Positions 1-6,647 of a stretch of DNA of 10,774 nt are shown here, piece after piece. Numbering within the stretch: position 1 is the first letter of the stretch; each line of letters starts with the position of its first letter. This stretch comes from JAGXLC01 sp041686375. Its GTDB lineage: Bacteria > Bacteroidota > Bacteroidia > Bacteroidales > UBA12077. The stretch lies in the NCBI GenBank assembly GCA_041686375.1, contig JAWLEB010000066.1, positions 1-10,774 of the forward strand, given 5' to 3'. Under the pieces are notes generated by a model, which saw only the letters and a program-made list of their open reading frames with translations, was not told where the DNA came from and searched no databases. The position numbers were made by a program, and so were the translations under genes.

Positions 1-117
1 GGTATATTCGCCGGAGAAGCTTGTTTTATAGCGCTTGTTCAGTGGGGAGAAGTATTGGGAGATGATTATGGCTACAGGTTTTTCGAACCTTCATTCAGAG
101 TTGTATTCATTCACTAA
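1..117 (+). CDS. C-terminal end of an unidentified protein (5' end outside window)
   Basis: Reading frame 1 is open from the first base to a TAA at 115-117. It gives 38 residues ending in ...YGYRFFEPSFRVVFIH. The composition is protein-like, and the stop is followed 35 bp later by a terminator-like hairpin, which fits a real gene end. The closing FRVV resembles the last strand of formylglycine-generating-enzyme-like (SUMF1) domains, but the piece is too short to assign. The gene converges on the sulfur operon to its right. It could be a chance open frame. Confidence 0.35.
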   Translation, partial: GIFAGEACFIALVQWGEVLGDDYGYRFFEPSFRVVFIH

Positions 118-152
118 AAAGCGAAAATAATCAAAAGCCATGAAAAACACAA

Positions 153-192
153 AAGCAGCTACACATTTCGTCTGTGTAACTGCTTGATTTTT
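153..192. terminator. Bidirectional hairpin terminator between convergent genes
   Basis: AAGCAG (153-158) pairs with CTGCTT (180-185). After one mismatch, TACACA (160-165) pairs with TGTGTA (173-178) around a 7-nt loop. On the plus strand the stem is followed by GATTTTT. On the minus strand it is followed by TTTGTGTTTTT. The hairpin sits 35 bp after the stop of the partial gene at the left edge and about 150 bp beyond the stop of the dsrE-like gene, so it can end transcription from both sides. No gene is supported between 193 and 344. Confidence 0.6.
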
Positions 193-344
193 GTGTGGGC
201 GCTACGAAATTTGAGCTGTTGACCCCGATTTGCACGGGAAAACAAGTATTATGGAAAAGAAGTTTTGAGTATCCATTTAGTTGGACACCCTGCTTTTTGT
301 CATATCCGGGATTTGCCGCACATAAAAAAATTCGGTTTTGTGGA

Positions 345-851
345 TCAGGTGAAAATGATCTGGGTGTTGTCTCCGCCGCAATGACTGTAAAAGTCACCAA
401 TGGTCAATACACCGCTGCAACCTTCCCACAGGTCTTCCTGTTTCAGTTTAAACATGTCCATGGCCAGCTTACAGGCAAAAATTTCGCCGCCACCGGCCGT
501 GATCATTTCCAGGAATTCATCCACCGGCGGAATATCCAGATTGTCCATTTGTTTTTTCATCATGGCTGACACACCGGCCTCAACACCCGGCAGCATCCCC
601 AGGATCGAGGGGAAGGGTAGCCCGCCTGGCATGCGCATGGCCGGGTTTCCAAGGGTGGAAGTATGGATTTTCTTCATTTGTTTTCGGGTAATGGCGTCCA
701 GTCCGAAAAAGGTAAAAAACACCTTGGCTTCTATCCCCTCCATGACGGCGCCATTGGCCATGACCAGTGTGGCATATACATCCTCTATGGACCCTTTGGC
801 ACATATGATGCAAACCTTCTTCAGGGGTTTTTCATTGGTTTCTTTGTTCAT
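345..851 (-). CDS. DsrE/DsrF/DrsH-like family protein
   Basis: A 168-residue cytoplasmic protein of the DsrE/DsrF/DrsH-like type (DrsE_2). Family signs are a first strand KKVCIICAKGSIEDVY (about 11-26), the segment ANGAVMEGIEAKVFFTFFGLDAI (about 32-54), and the C-terminal block IFACKLAMDMF (124-134), where Cys127 sits at the family's conserved cysteine position. Further cysteines are at 14, 17, 145 and 158. Relatives bind or transfer sulfane sulfur and typically lie beside sulfur-oxidation genes. Here it is the last gene of the sqr operon, 18 bp after the DsrC/TusE-like gene, so it probably exchanges persulfide sulfur with that carrier. The ATG at 849-851 is the only start that keeps the whole first strand. 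The exact reaction is not known from sequence. Confidence 0.85.
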   Translation of the reverse strand: MNKETNEKPLKKVCIICAKGSIEDVYATLVMANGAVMEGIEAKVFFTFFGLDAITRKQMKKIHTSTLGNPAMRMPGGLPFPSILGMLPGVEAGVSAMMKKQMDNLDIPPVDEFLEMITAGGGEIFACKLAMDMFKLKQEDLWEGCSGVLTIGDFYSHCGGDNTQIIFT

Positions 852-869
852 CGCGTTAATGGTTTTGGG

Positions 870-1181
870 TTATACACAACTTGTTGGTTTTGGTATGCCG
901 GCTATTTTGGAAGAATATTTCAGCGGGCCTCCGGGAAACAGTTTATACAGTCCCTTGATATCAGTAATGCCTGATTTGCCTACCTTCCTGATAGTGAGCT
1001 GGGTGCCTTGTGCGTGCTGTTCACGCAAATAGTTGATTACTTCAAAGTGCTTATCAGTAAGTTCTATGCCAATGTCGTTGGCTATTTCCGCGGCAATTTC
1101 CTTTGTCCATTGGTCGGGGTTTTCAAGATAGCCTTCCTGGTCTACATCCACATTGTTTCCTGCAATCGTTTTTTGAGCCAT
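870..1181 (-). CDS. TusE/DsrC-family sulfur carrier with a single C-terminal cysteine
   Basis: A 103-residue protein with the DsrC/TusE architecture: early DxxGYLENPDQWT (13-26), a helical middle with LTDKHFEVINYLR (41-53), and the flexible C-terminal arm LFPGGP...KIAGIPKPTSCV (81-103). The penultimate Cys102 is the universal CysA that carries persulfide. The second DsrC cysteine, CysB, normally 11 residues earlier, is Ser91 here. The protein therefore resembles TusE or non-canonical DsrC and should not form the intramolecular CysA-CysB disulfide or trisulfide used with DsrAB. It lies between DUF1641 (13 bp upstream) and the DsrE-like gene. The likely role is to accept sulfane sulfur made by the SQR. 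Family assignment is very secure, the partner is inferred. Confidence 0.95.
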   Translation of the reverse strand: MAQKTIAGNNVDVDQEGYLENPDQWTKEIAAEIANDIGIELTDKHFEVINYLREQHAQGTQLTIRKVGKSGITDIKGLYKLFPGGPLKYSSKIAGIPKPTSCV

Positions 1182-1194
1182 AATTGTTTATCTT

Positions 1195-1875
1195 TTAATG
1201 GTTTGAATGATTATTAATTTTGGAAAATTTTTTCAGAAAAGTGATCATAAAGCCCATGGCAGACTTCATTTCCCGGCTGTTCATCTCTCTCATTACCTTG
1301 AACAGGGAATAAGACGGCGGGGGCTCCTGCTGACTTTCGTTTAGTGCCTGCATGGCGTTGTTTACCGTTTTGAGCAGCTCAGGGCGGGTCATATCTTTTA
1401 ATGTATGCAGCAGGGGGACAATATTTTGGGAGAGAATCCGGAGATCTTCCGGGGTGAATCCGGTAACGATATTGTCTGCCAGCGTTCCCATTTCCCGCGC
1501 AAACTCAAAATAGCCTTTCTTTTCGAGCAGGTGGAGGTTTTTGGTGAATTCAATGATGAGTTCGTTTAAAATGGGAGAAGCATCCTGTTTCAGATCCATC
1601 ATGCTATCAACCAGGGTCAGCATCTCATTGAAATTCCTGATGTTTTTCAACAGGTTCACGCCCAATTGTCTGAGCTCGTCAGGATCAATCTCAATATCCT
1701 GCTTTTCCAGTTCTATGACCGAGTCGTTGTACACCTCTTTTCCGATCAGCGACAGGTCGGTGACCAGGTCATCAGTGGCCTCCGCCCTGAGCCGTTGTTG
1801 ATTTACATGGTCAAGTACCTGGTCCAGCTTTTGTTCCAGGGTGTCCATTCTTTTGCTAATATTTTTTTCATCCAT
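1195..1875 (-). CDS. DUF1641 domain-containing protein
   Basis: A 226-residue soluble, strongly helical protein. The N-terminal 35 residues (KRMDTLEQKLDQVLDHVNQQ) have heptad-like spacing and may form a coiled coil. The C-terminal half contains the DUF1641-type segment TRPELLKTVNNAMQAL followed by helices ending in MGFMITFLKKFSK. There is no signal peptide or clear membrane segment. DUF1641 proteins are repeatedly found beside sulfide:quinone oxidoreductases and other flavin- or Hdr-linked redox enzymes. A role as an accessory or membrane-docking partner is conceivable but unproven. The ATG at 1873-1875 is preferred over an in-frame TTG three codons upstream because an AT-rich leader precedes it. 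The gene starts 25 bp after the sqr stop. Confidence 0.85.
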   Translation of the reverse strand: MDEKNISKRMDTLEQKLDQVLDHVNQQRLRAEATDDLVTDLSLIGKEVYNDSVIELEKQDIEIDPDELRQLGVNLLKNIRNFNEMLTLVDSMMDLKQDASPILNELIIEFTKNLHLLEKKGYFEFAREMGTLADNIVTGFTPEDLRILSQNIVPLLHTLKDMTRPELLKTVNNAMQALNESQQEPPPSYSLFKVMREMNSREMKSAMGFMITFLKKFSKINNHSNH

Positions 1876-1900
1876 AAGAATCAATATTTAAGGGTTCCGG

Positions 1901-3139
1901 TTAGCTGACCACCTTTCGTTTTCCTGCCATGGTCATTTCTGATTCAACAGGCAACTCTTTTCCTTTCAGCAGGATATGCCAGTACATCCATCTGAACATA
2001 ATTTTTCCATAGTGATTGATGCTTGTGTTTTTCAGCAGATCAAATGGTCCGATACCAGGCAGGGGAAACGTACCGGGAAGGGGTTCGGTATCGTAGTTGA
2101 AGTCGATCAGGGCGCCCTTGCCGTAACCGGTCTCAATGTAACAGTTGGCATGACCATCAAAGCTGGCAGTCAACGGGCGTCCCTCGATGGCGCTGAGGAG
2201 GTTTTCATACACAATGTCTGCTGAGAAATGTGCCACAGAACCTGCTTTGGAAGTGGGAAGGTCAGCCGCATCTCCGAGTACGAACATATTTTGATATGCT
2301 TTGGATTGAAGGGTGTGTTTATCGGTGGGGATATAGTTCATATCATCTCCCAATCCGCTGCGGCTGATCATTTCGGATCCCATATTCATCGGAACGATGG
2401 TTAGCAAGTCAAAAGGGACCTCCTGTTCATCATAAGACACCAGGGTGTTTTTTTCGTTGTCAACCTTTTCGATATAGAAATCAGTCACCACCTTGATGTT
2501 CTTTTCAACCAGCAGCTGACTGAGCATTTTTGTCGCAAGTGGTTTGGTAAAAGCTCCCGGCAAAGGGGTAACCAGTGTAATATCCACTTTGTCGCGAATC
2601 CCTTTTTCTGAGAAGAAAGCCTCTGCCAGGAACACAAATTCTAACGGGGCAACCGGGCACTTAAAGGGGATTTCGGTGATGGCAACCACAAGCTTGCCAC
2701 CCTCCCATGATTTCAGATGCTGCTTCAATGCAAGTGCACCCTCCAGGGTGTAAAAGTCAAAAATGTTTTTGTACCAGTTCGGACCTGTCAGGCCAGGGGT
2801 TTCATCCGGCCGGCTCTGGGTTCCGGTGGCAACCACCAGGTAGTCATAGGGCAATACCCTGCCTCCGTCCAGAATAACCTTATTCTTATCTGCCTCGATT
2901 TGTTCAATGTCAGAGAAAATTACATTCACCCCCGGCGGAAAAAAATTGGCCTTGGGTTTTTCCACATCCTGTTTGTTATATATTCCGAACGGAATGAACA
3001 AATACCCCGGCTGGTAATGGTGGGTCTTTTCCCTGTCCACAATGGTGATATCCCATTCTTCTTTGTCAAGGGCTTTGTTCAGTTTGTTCGCCATAATGGT
3101 GCCGGCTGTACCGCCGCCAAGGATCAATAGTTTCTTCAT
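1901..3139 (-). CDS. sqr: Sulfide:quinone oxidoreductase (FAD-dependent)
   Basis: A 412-residue flavoprotein predicted to oxidise sulfide to sulfane sulfur or polysulfide and pass electrons to the quinone pool at the cytoplasmic membrane. The N-terminal dinucleotide-binding motif is LGGGTAGTIMA (7-17), the ATG-type motif is VVATGTQSRP (102-111), and the second FAD-contact motif is MFVLGDAADLPTSKAG (285-300). The only two cysteines are Cys161 (in PFKCPVAP) and Cys333 (in NCYIETG), matching the redox-active pair conserved across SQRs. The third cysteine of some classes is absent. The C-terminus has an amphipathic or hydrophobic stretch (FRWMYWHILL, 382-391) suited to membrane association. It is the first gene of a four-gene operon. 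The IS end begins only 22 bp upstream of its ATG, so its original promoter region has been displaced or lost. Confidence 0.92.
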   Translation of the reverse strand: MKKLLILGGGTAGTIMANKLNKALDKEEWDITIVDREKTHHYQPGYLFIPFGIYNKQDVEKPKANFFPPGVNVIFSDIEQIEADKNKVILDGGRVLPYDYLVVATGTQSRPDETPGLTGPNWYKNIFDFYTLEGALALKQHLKSWEGGKLVVAITEIPFKCPVAPLEFVFLAEAFFSEKGIRDKVDITLVTPLPGAFTKPLATKMLSQLLVEKNIKVVTDFYIEKVDNEKNTLVSYDEQEVPFDLLTIVPMNMGSEMISRSGLGDDMNYIPTDKHTLQSKAYQNMFVLGDAADLPTSKAGSVAHFSADIVYENLLSAIEGRPLTASFDGHANCYIETGYGKGALIDFNYDTEPLPGTFPLPGIGPFDLLKNTSINHYGKIMFRWMYWHILLKGKELPVESEMTMAGKRKVVS

Positions 3140-3161
3140 TGGTAAAGGATTTTTTGTTATA

Positions 3162-3183
3162 CCTAAGTTGAGCGTTTTTTGAT
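3162..3183 (+). repeat. IS left terminal inverted repeat
   Basis: Reads CCTAAGTTGAGCG, then TTTTTTGAT. It matches the reverse complement of 4572-4593 at 18 of 22 positions, including 12 of the first 13. It lies immediately upstream of the sqr 5' leader on the opposite strand. Confidence 0.75.
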
Positions 3184-3190
3184 GAAAAAA

Positions 3191-3291
3191 ATAAAAGATA
3201 GCTTGCTTACTCCATTGATTATGTGTATTTTAGATGTGGAAAACAAAACAAAAAACACATCACCAATTGGGTGCACAAGACTATCTTTTAT
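3191..3291 (+). promoter_or_regulatory. Stem-loop covering the transposase start codon
   Basis: ATAAAAGATAG (3191-3201) and CTATCTTTTAT (3281-3291) are a perfect 11-bp inverted pair. Inside them CTTGCTTAC/GTGCACAAG pair partially and ATGTGT (3221-3226) pairs with ACACAT (3255-3260), leaving a loop of about 28 nt. The outer right arm includes the first two bases of the transposase ATG at 3290. A transcript reading into the IS from outside would fold and hide the start, as known for IS10 and IS50. A promoter inside the arm would escape this. The regulatory role is inferred. Confidence 0.4.
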
Positions 3292-4370
3292 GGGTACTAA
3301 GATAACAAAAATCGGCATAACAAACGATAAAATTTCCGGACGTGGGGGGCTCCCCTTATTTCTTCGCTACGTGCAGCAGACAGGCTTTTATGGGCTTATA
3401 ATGAGCATGTTATTTTCGCTTACCTCAAAAAGCAAAAAGGGGCTTCAATTGCAACAGTTTATAAAACAGATGCTTGCGTTTTTCATGGATGGTACAAACA
3501 TGGCTATAAGCGGCTTTGATAAAGTCAAAAATGACCAAGCGTATGCTGCTTTACTCGAGTGCAAGTCCACACAAATGGCATCTTCACATCAGATCAAGCG
3601 TTTTTTTGTGAAGTTATCCAATGTGGGCAACTTCATGTTCAACAAAATATTACACGAGCTGTTTATTTGGCGATTACTCAAAGACCAACCCATGGTCATT
3701 CAACTGGGTATTGATACCATGGTGTTAGACAATGACACTGCCAACAAACGGCAAGGCAACGAGGTTACCTATAAACGCAAGAAGGGCTTTCAACCTCTTC
3801 ACATTAGCTGGGGTAGATTTCTTATAGATGTCATGTTCAGAAAAGGGAGTGCTCATTCAAACCATGGCACCGATTATATTGACAGGATCAGCGCAGTGGT
3901 AAATCTTATCCGCAAGAGATACTCCCCGGATGTGCCTATTTTGATTTGTGCCGATAGTGGTTTTGCGGATCAAAAAGCTTATGAGTTCTTTGAACAGAAG
4001 CTTCATGTTCACTATATCACCACAGGAAAGATATACCAGGATGTTAAAGACTATGTTAATCAGTTGGATTATGGGGCTTTTGAGCAAATAACAAAAGGCA
4101 AAATCATTTGGGATGAACAGGGCTTATTACTTTATACTCGTCTTTACACACTTTCTTTTTGAGGCATACAAGCAAGACGTTACTGCAAAGATGATTCCGG
4201 TTACAGTTTACCCCAGTACATTCAGAAGAATGCTCGTTGACTTTGCCGTTAAGATATGCTCACATGCCCGGCACACTGTAATGAAGGTCACCAATACCAT
4301 TTACCAAACCATCAACTTTGAAGAAATATGGAAGCTATGTCAGTCGCCGCCCAAGATACAATATGCGTAA
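3290..4370 (+). pseudogene. IS1380-family transposase, broken by internal deletion and frameshift
   Basis: The N-terminal part, read from ATG 3290, has the IS1380 pattern: an early GGLPLFLRYVQQTGF segment (19-33), the first catalytic Asp in QLGIDTMV (Asp142), and the second in ICADSGFAD (Asp222). After IIWDE (about 4113) this frame gives a short nonsense tail and stops at 4162. Family-like sequence resumes in another frame at about 4113 with NRAYYFILVFTHFLFEAYK, then the C-terminal tail FRRMLVDFAVKICSHARHTV and a stop at 4368-4370. The segment that should lie between, containing the YxxRG...E block with the third catalytic residue, is missing (roughly 80-100 codons by family length). An upstream in-frame start at 3179 overlaps the terminal repeat and is less likely. 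The enzyme should be inactive. Confidence 0.82.
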
Positions 4371-4571
4371 AAAAAAACGAACATGCCGCAAAAACTCACG
4401 AATCCCTTGCTGGGAAAGGGAAAGGCGTGTCCTGACAGCAAAAAAATGATGAAAAACCTGACTTTTTTGTAAAAAACAGCCAACAAACCGGCTTATTTTT
4501 AACAAAAACAGATCCCTCCTGATAACTAATCCATGTTTTTTTGATTAAGCGAAAGCAAGAGGGACACCGAA
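4371..4571. other. Non-coding 3' part of the IS
   Basis: This is about 200 bp between the transposase stop and the right terminal repeat. No open frame with protein character is seen on either strand. There is a short inverted pair TCCCTT (4403-4408)/AAGGGA (4416-4421) and several homopolymeric A and T runs. The hairpin has no T tract behind it, so it is not called as a terminator. Confidence 0.5.
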
Positions 4572-4593
4572 ATCATGAATCGCTCAATTTAGG
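4572..4593 (-). repeat. IS right terminal inverted repeat
   Basis: Read on the minus strand it starts CCTAAATTGAGCG and continues ATTCATGAT, mirroring the left end. The TGA inside it (4584-4586) is the stop codon of the toxin gene reading in from the right, and the last residues of that protein (Leu-Asn) are encoded by the repeat. Confidence 0.75.
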
Positions 4594-5159
4594 TTAAAAT
4601 TATTTACAGCTTTCTGAAAATCCGTTAAATTAAAATCACGAGCCATTAATAAATTACTCATAGCTTGACTGTATTGCAAAGAAGCTTGCGGATCTTGTCC
4701 TTGGTAAAATGAAAATCCTAATCTTAAACTCTTTCCAAACAAAGTTGCTCCAACTTCACTATCTATTGAAAATGGACTTTGTCCCATCTCTAATTGATAT
4801 CCATGAAATAATTCATGACCTAAATTTTCTACTCCTTGGTCAAAACTTCCAGATAAAATAGCTGCTGCTTTTATTATTGCACCACCTTCCTTTCCTCTGA
4901 ATTCATAAGAATTTTCAACACTTCCAAAATCATCAGTAATAGAAAAAATATTATCAGCATCATCCGTTAAACGAGATATTACAGTTTGTCCATATTCAAG
5001 TTCATTTATTTCATTTAAAGTATTTACTATAGTTGAAACAAATTTATTGTCGCCATCATAATCCATTCCGGGTGCATAAACGATATAATCGTCATCATTA
5101 TAGTGTATTCTAATTTCCATTCCATCTGGGTCAATATAATATATTGGATTATTCGCCAC
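4584..5159 (-). CDS. Displaced RHS tip 5: HExxH zincin-type toxin, 3'-truncated by the IS
   Basis: The gene begins within an RHS core remnant. The open frame runs upstream to about 5276 and reads NWYDYGARFYDAQIARWHSVDPHAEKYY before the GTG at 5159, with a TGA closing it at 5277-5279. After the core end VANNPIYYIDPDG, the tip holds a zinc-peptidase motif HELFH (115-119 from the GTG), preceded by a helix (QGVENLG), and an acidic residue Glu135 in DSEVGA that could be the third zinc ligand of a gluzincin. There is no secretion signal of its own: it would need joining to a full RHS protein to be delivered. The protein runs into the IS terminal repeat and ends with IS-encoded residues, so its natural C-terminus and immunity gene are missing. 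It is probably a dead or dying cassette. The exact toxin family is not resolved. Confidence 0.72.
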   Translation of the reverse strand: MANNPIYYIDPDGMEIRIHYNDDDYIVYAPGMDYDGDNKFVSTIVNTLNEINELEYGQTVISRLTDDADNIFSITDDFGSVENSYEFRGKEGGAIIKAAAILSGSFDQGVENLGHELFHGYQLEMGQSPFSIDSEVGATLFGKSLRLGFSFYQGQDPQASLQYSQAMSNLLMARDFNLTDFQKAVNNFNLN

Positions 5160-5264
5160 ATACGCATAAGGTGATATAGAATAATATTTTTCAGCGTGCG
5201 GGTCAACACTATGCCACCTAGCAATTTGCGCATCATAAAACCTCGCTCCGTAATCATACCAATT
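5121..5264 (-). repeat. RHS core repeat unit heading tip 5
   Basis: This copy of the array repeat encodes NWYDYGARFYDAQIARWH...DPHAEKYYSISPYAYVANNP..YIDPDG. It is clearly similar in DNA to the units at 6466-6633, 7787-7954 and 9093-9233. It lacks the non-coding upstream extension (GTTCTTTGACAATTGG) found at tips 3 and 4, and similarity stops at AATTGG. Confidence 0.8.
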
Positions 5265-5288
5265 ACAACATAGCCATCAATAGTATTA

Positions 5289-5831
5289 TTATTCCCAATC
5301 TAAATCAAATGAATAAACAATTTCAGCTAATCGCTTTATGCAATACATATCCAATTGATCATCAATATGAACAAATGGAAGAGATAGTACACTACATTCT
5401 CCATACCTGTTTCCATTTTCATCTTTTATAACAAAATACTTTTTAACACTGATTATACCTCGGTTGTCAAATATTAATTCTGAGCTATACTTTTCGAAAT
5501 CAAATGCTCTAAATAATAATTCGGATTTCCCTTCTATTTTGTCTAATAAACGAACATCAGAAATATTGCTATTTGAGGTCATTTTAATATAATACTCAGA
5601 GAAACTCTGGTCAATTTTTATTATGACCAAATAATGTATATCATCAATAGAATATAAAAGTTTGGGGGCAAGTATTGTGTCAAAAAGACGCAATACTTTA
5701 TCTGCTTTTTCTCTACTTTGCATAGCTAATGAAAAAGATTTGCTTTTTTCATCTAATTCTTTCATTTCTTTTTGAGCATGGCAAGAAGTACAATTACTCA
5801 ATATCAATAAGAAAATAAATATAGTCTTCAT
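5289..5831 (-). CDS. Candidate immunity protein for tip 4, predicted lipoprotein
   Basis: A 180-residue protein starting MKTIFIFLLILSNCTSCHAQ: a short basic start, a hydrophobic core, and cysteines at 14 and 17, either of which could be lipidated (CTSC is the better Bacteroidota-style lipobox). The mature part is acidic, predicted alpha/beta and without a recognised domain. It starts 4 bp after the stop of the zincin-like tip 4, the usual place for a cognate immunity gene, and is followed by the next core repeat. Export to the periplasm or inner face of the outer membrane implies that the toxin is neutralised there. Function is assigned from position only. Confidence 0.7.
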   Translation of the reverse strand: MKTIFIFLLILSNCTSCHAQKEMKELDEKSKSFSLAMQSREKADKVLRLFDTILAPKLLYSIDDIHYLVIIKIDQSFSEYYIKMTSNSNISDVRLLDKIEGKSELLFRAFDFEKYSSELIFDNRGIISVKKYFVIKDENGNRYGECSVLSLPFVHIDDQLDMYCIKRLAEIVYSFDLDWE

Positions 5832-5835
5832 TTTT

Positions 5836-6552
5836 TTACCTAATTATAGGGAGTTTATACGGGTCAGGTGAAGGGCCAGGTCCTGTATGACCGCTACCAT
5901 CCCATTGTTCCATACCCATAACTCTTCGTATTAAATTTTCAGCACGAACTGCATTAGCGTTGTTGGCACTTTCCTCAATTCCTCTCGCTGATGGAATGCC
6001 GTGTCCAAAAACTTCATGTCCAGATAAACGAGCTCTTTCTTTACCTCTTGCTTTAGTCTTAACAAATGAATGTGAGCCAGATTCGGTAGGTACATTAAGC
6101 CCACCTTCTCTCCATTCAACAATCCAACTGTTTGGATTCCCACTTGTTAATGCTTTCTCAAAATCTGGAGCTGCAGCTATAATTGCTTGTGCTCCTTCAT
6201 TTGAAAGAAAGTCACCGCTTACAAACTCAATTTTGTGAATATCTTCAGAGTTAATGGCACCAGCAACCATCTGTGCTAATGCTAAATTATCACCTTCAAG
6301 ACCTTCCAATGCACTTTCTAAAGCACTATCATCTATTTTATCAAATGTTGTACCAGATCTTGTAATTAAGGATCTAAATTGGTCAAACTGCTCGTCACCG
6401 AACATTGTATTAAGATCTCTATGCATTTTTCTGGCATCACTTCTGGTAACTCCAACGATTTGTTTACCATCCGGATCAATAAAAATAAGTGGATTATTCG
6501 CCACATAAGCATAAGGACTAATGGGATAATACTTCTCCGCCAGCGGATCCAC
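5836..6552 (-). CDS. Displaced RHS tip 4: zincin-like toxin with HEVFGH motif
   Basis: An RHS core remnant, with an open frame from about 6621 (in-frame TAA at 6622-6624) and first start GTG at 6552, reads VDPLAEKYYPISPYAYVANNPLIFIDPDGK, then a new tip of about 208 residues. The tip has a helical first half and, at 178-185, GHEVFGHG. This resembles zincin metallopeptidase toxins of the M91/Tox-MPTase kind, but the spacing is HExxxH, not HExxH. Downstream, SANNANAVRAENLIRRVMG (195-213) resembles the EN..R...G block that follows the zinc helix in such toxins. It has no signal peptide. The gene is followed after 4 bp by a lipoprotein immunity candidate. It could instead be a related fold with another activity. 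Toxin identity comes from RHS linkage. Confidence 0.75.
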   Translation of the reverse strand: MDPLAEKYYPISPYAYVANNPLIFIDPDGKQIVGVTRSDARKMHRDLNTMFGDEQFDQFRSLITRSGTTFDKIDDSALESALEGLEGDNLALAQMVAGAINSEDIHKIEFVSGDFLSNEGAQAIIAAAPDFEKALTSGNPNSWIVEWREGGLNVPTESGSHSFVKTKARGKERARLSGHEVFGHGIPSARGIEESANNANAVRAENLIRRVMGMEQWDGSGHTGPGPSPDPYKLPIIR

Positions 6553-6633
6553 CCTATGCCACCTACCAATCTGCGCATCATAAAACCTCGCCCCGTAATC
6601 ATACCAATTGTCAAAGAACCGTTATAATGCTAT
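6466..6633 (-). repeat. RHS core repeat unit heading tip 4, with non-coding upstream extension
   Basis: The coding part is the core segment from NWYDYGARFYD to DPDG. Similarity to the unit at 7787-7954 continues upstream of the open frame, through an in-frame stop: over 60 bp (6574-6633 against 7895-7954) the two differ at a single base. The unit ends 14 bp before the stop codon of the preceding immunity gene, the same spacing as at the other copy. Confidence 0.85.
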
Positions 6634-6647
6634 TTTTTGATTGTTTT

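Larger units (their letters stand above)
3162..4593 (+). mobile_element. IS1380-family insertion sequence, internally deleted
   Basis: The element is bounded by 22-bp imperfect terminal inverted repeats beginning CCTAA(G/A)TTGAGCG, with 18 of 22 positions matching and the CCT start usual for IS1380-type ends. It is about 1.43 kb, shorter than typical intact members, which agrees with the internal deletion seen in its transposase gene. Flanking bases are TTATA on the left and TTAAA on the right, so there is no exact target duplication. This could be a decayed 5-bp duplication or the result of a deletion next to the element. It separates the sulfur operon from the toxin array and truncates the last toxin. 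Confidence 0.8.

Noticed and set aside
131..400. Minus-strand frame of 89 codons overlapping the dsrE-like 3' end
   Set aside because: It overlaps the clear dsrE-like gene in another frame, runs across the terminator hairpin, and shows no domain.
195..1032. Plus-strand open frames opposite the dsrE-like and DsrC/TusE-like genes
   Set aside because: They are antisense shadows: composition is not protein-like, while the minus-strand frames encode recognisable families with tight operon spacing.
3140..3290. Outward promoter from the IS left end driving sqr
   Set aside because: No convincing TTG/TAnnTTTG or -35/-10 pair was found on the minus strand. A weak TATTTTTTT stretch alone is not enough.
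3157..4598. Target-site duplication TTATA/TTAAA flanking the IS
   Set aside because: One of five bases differs and AT-rich flanks make such a match easy by chance, so it is not called as a feature.
5960..6627. Overlapping open frames on both strands within tip 4 and its repeat
   Set aside because: They are shadows of the RHS-core frame. The same shadows recur at the other repeat copies because the DNA is repeated.
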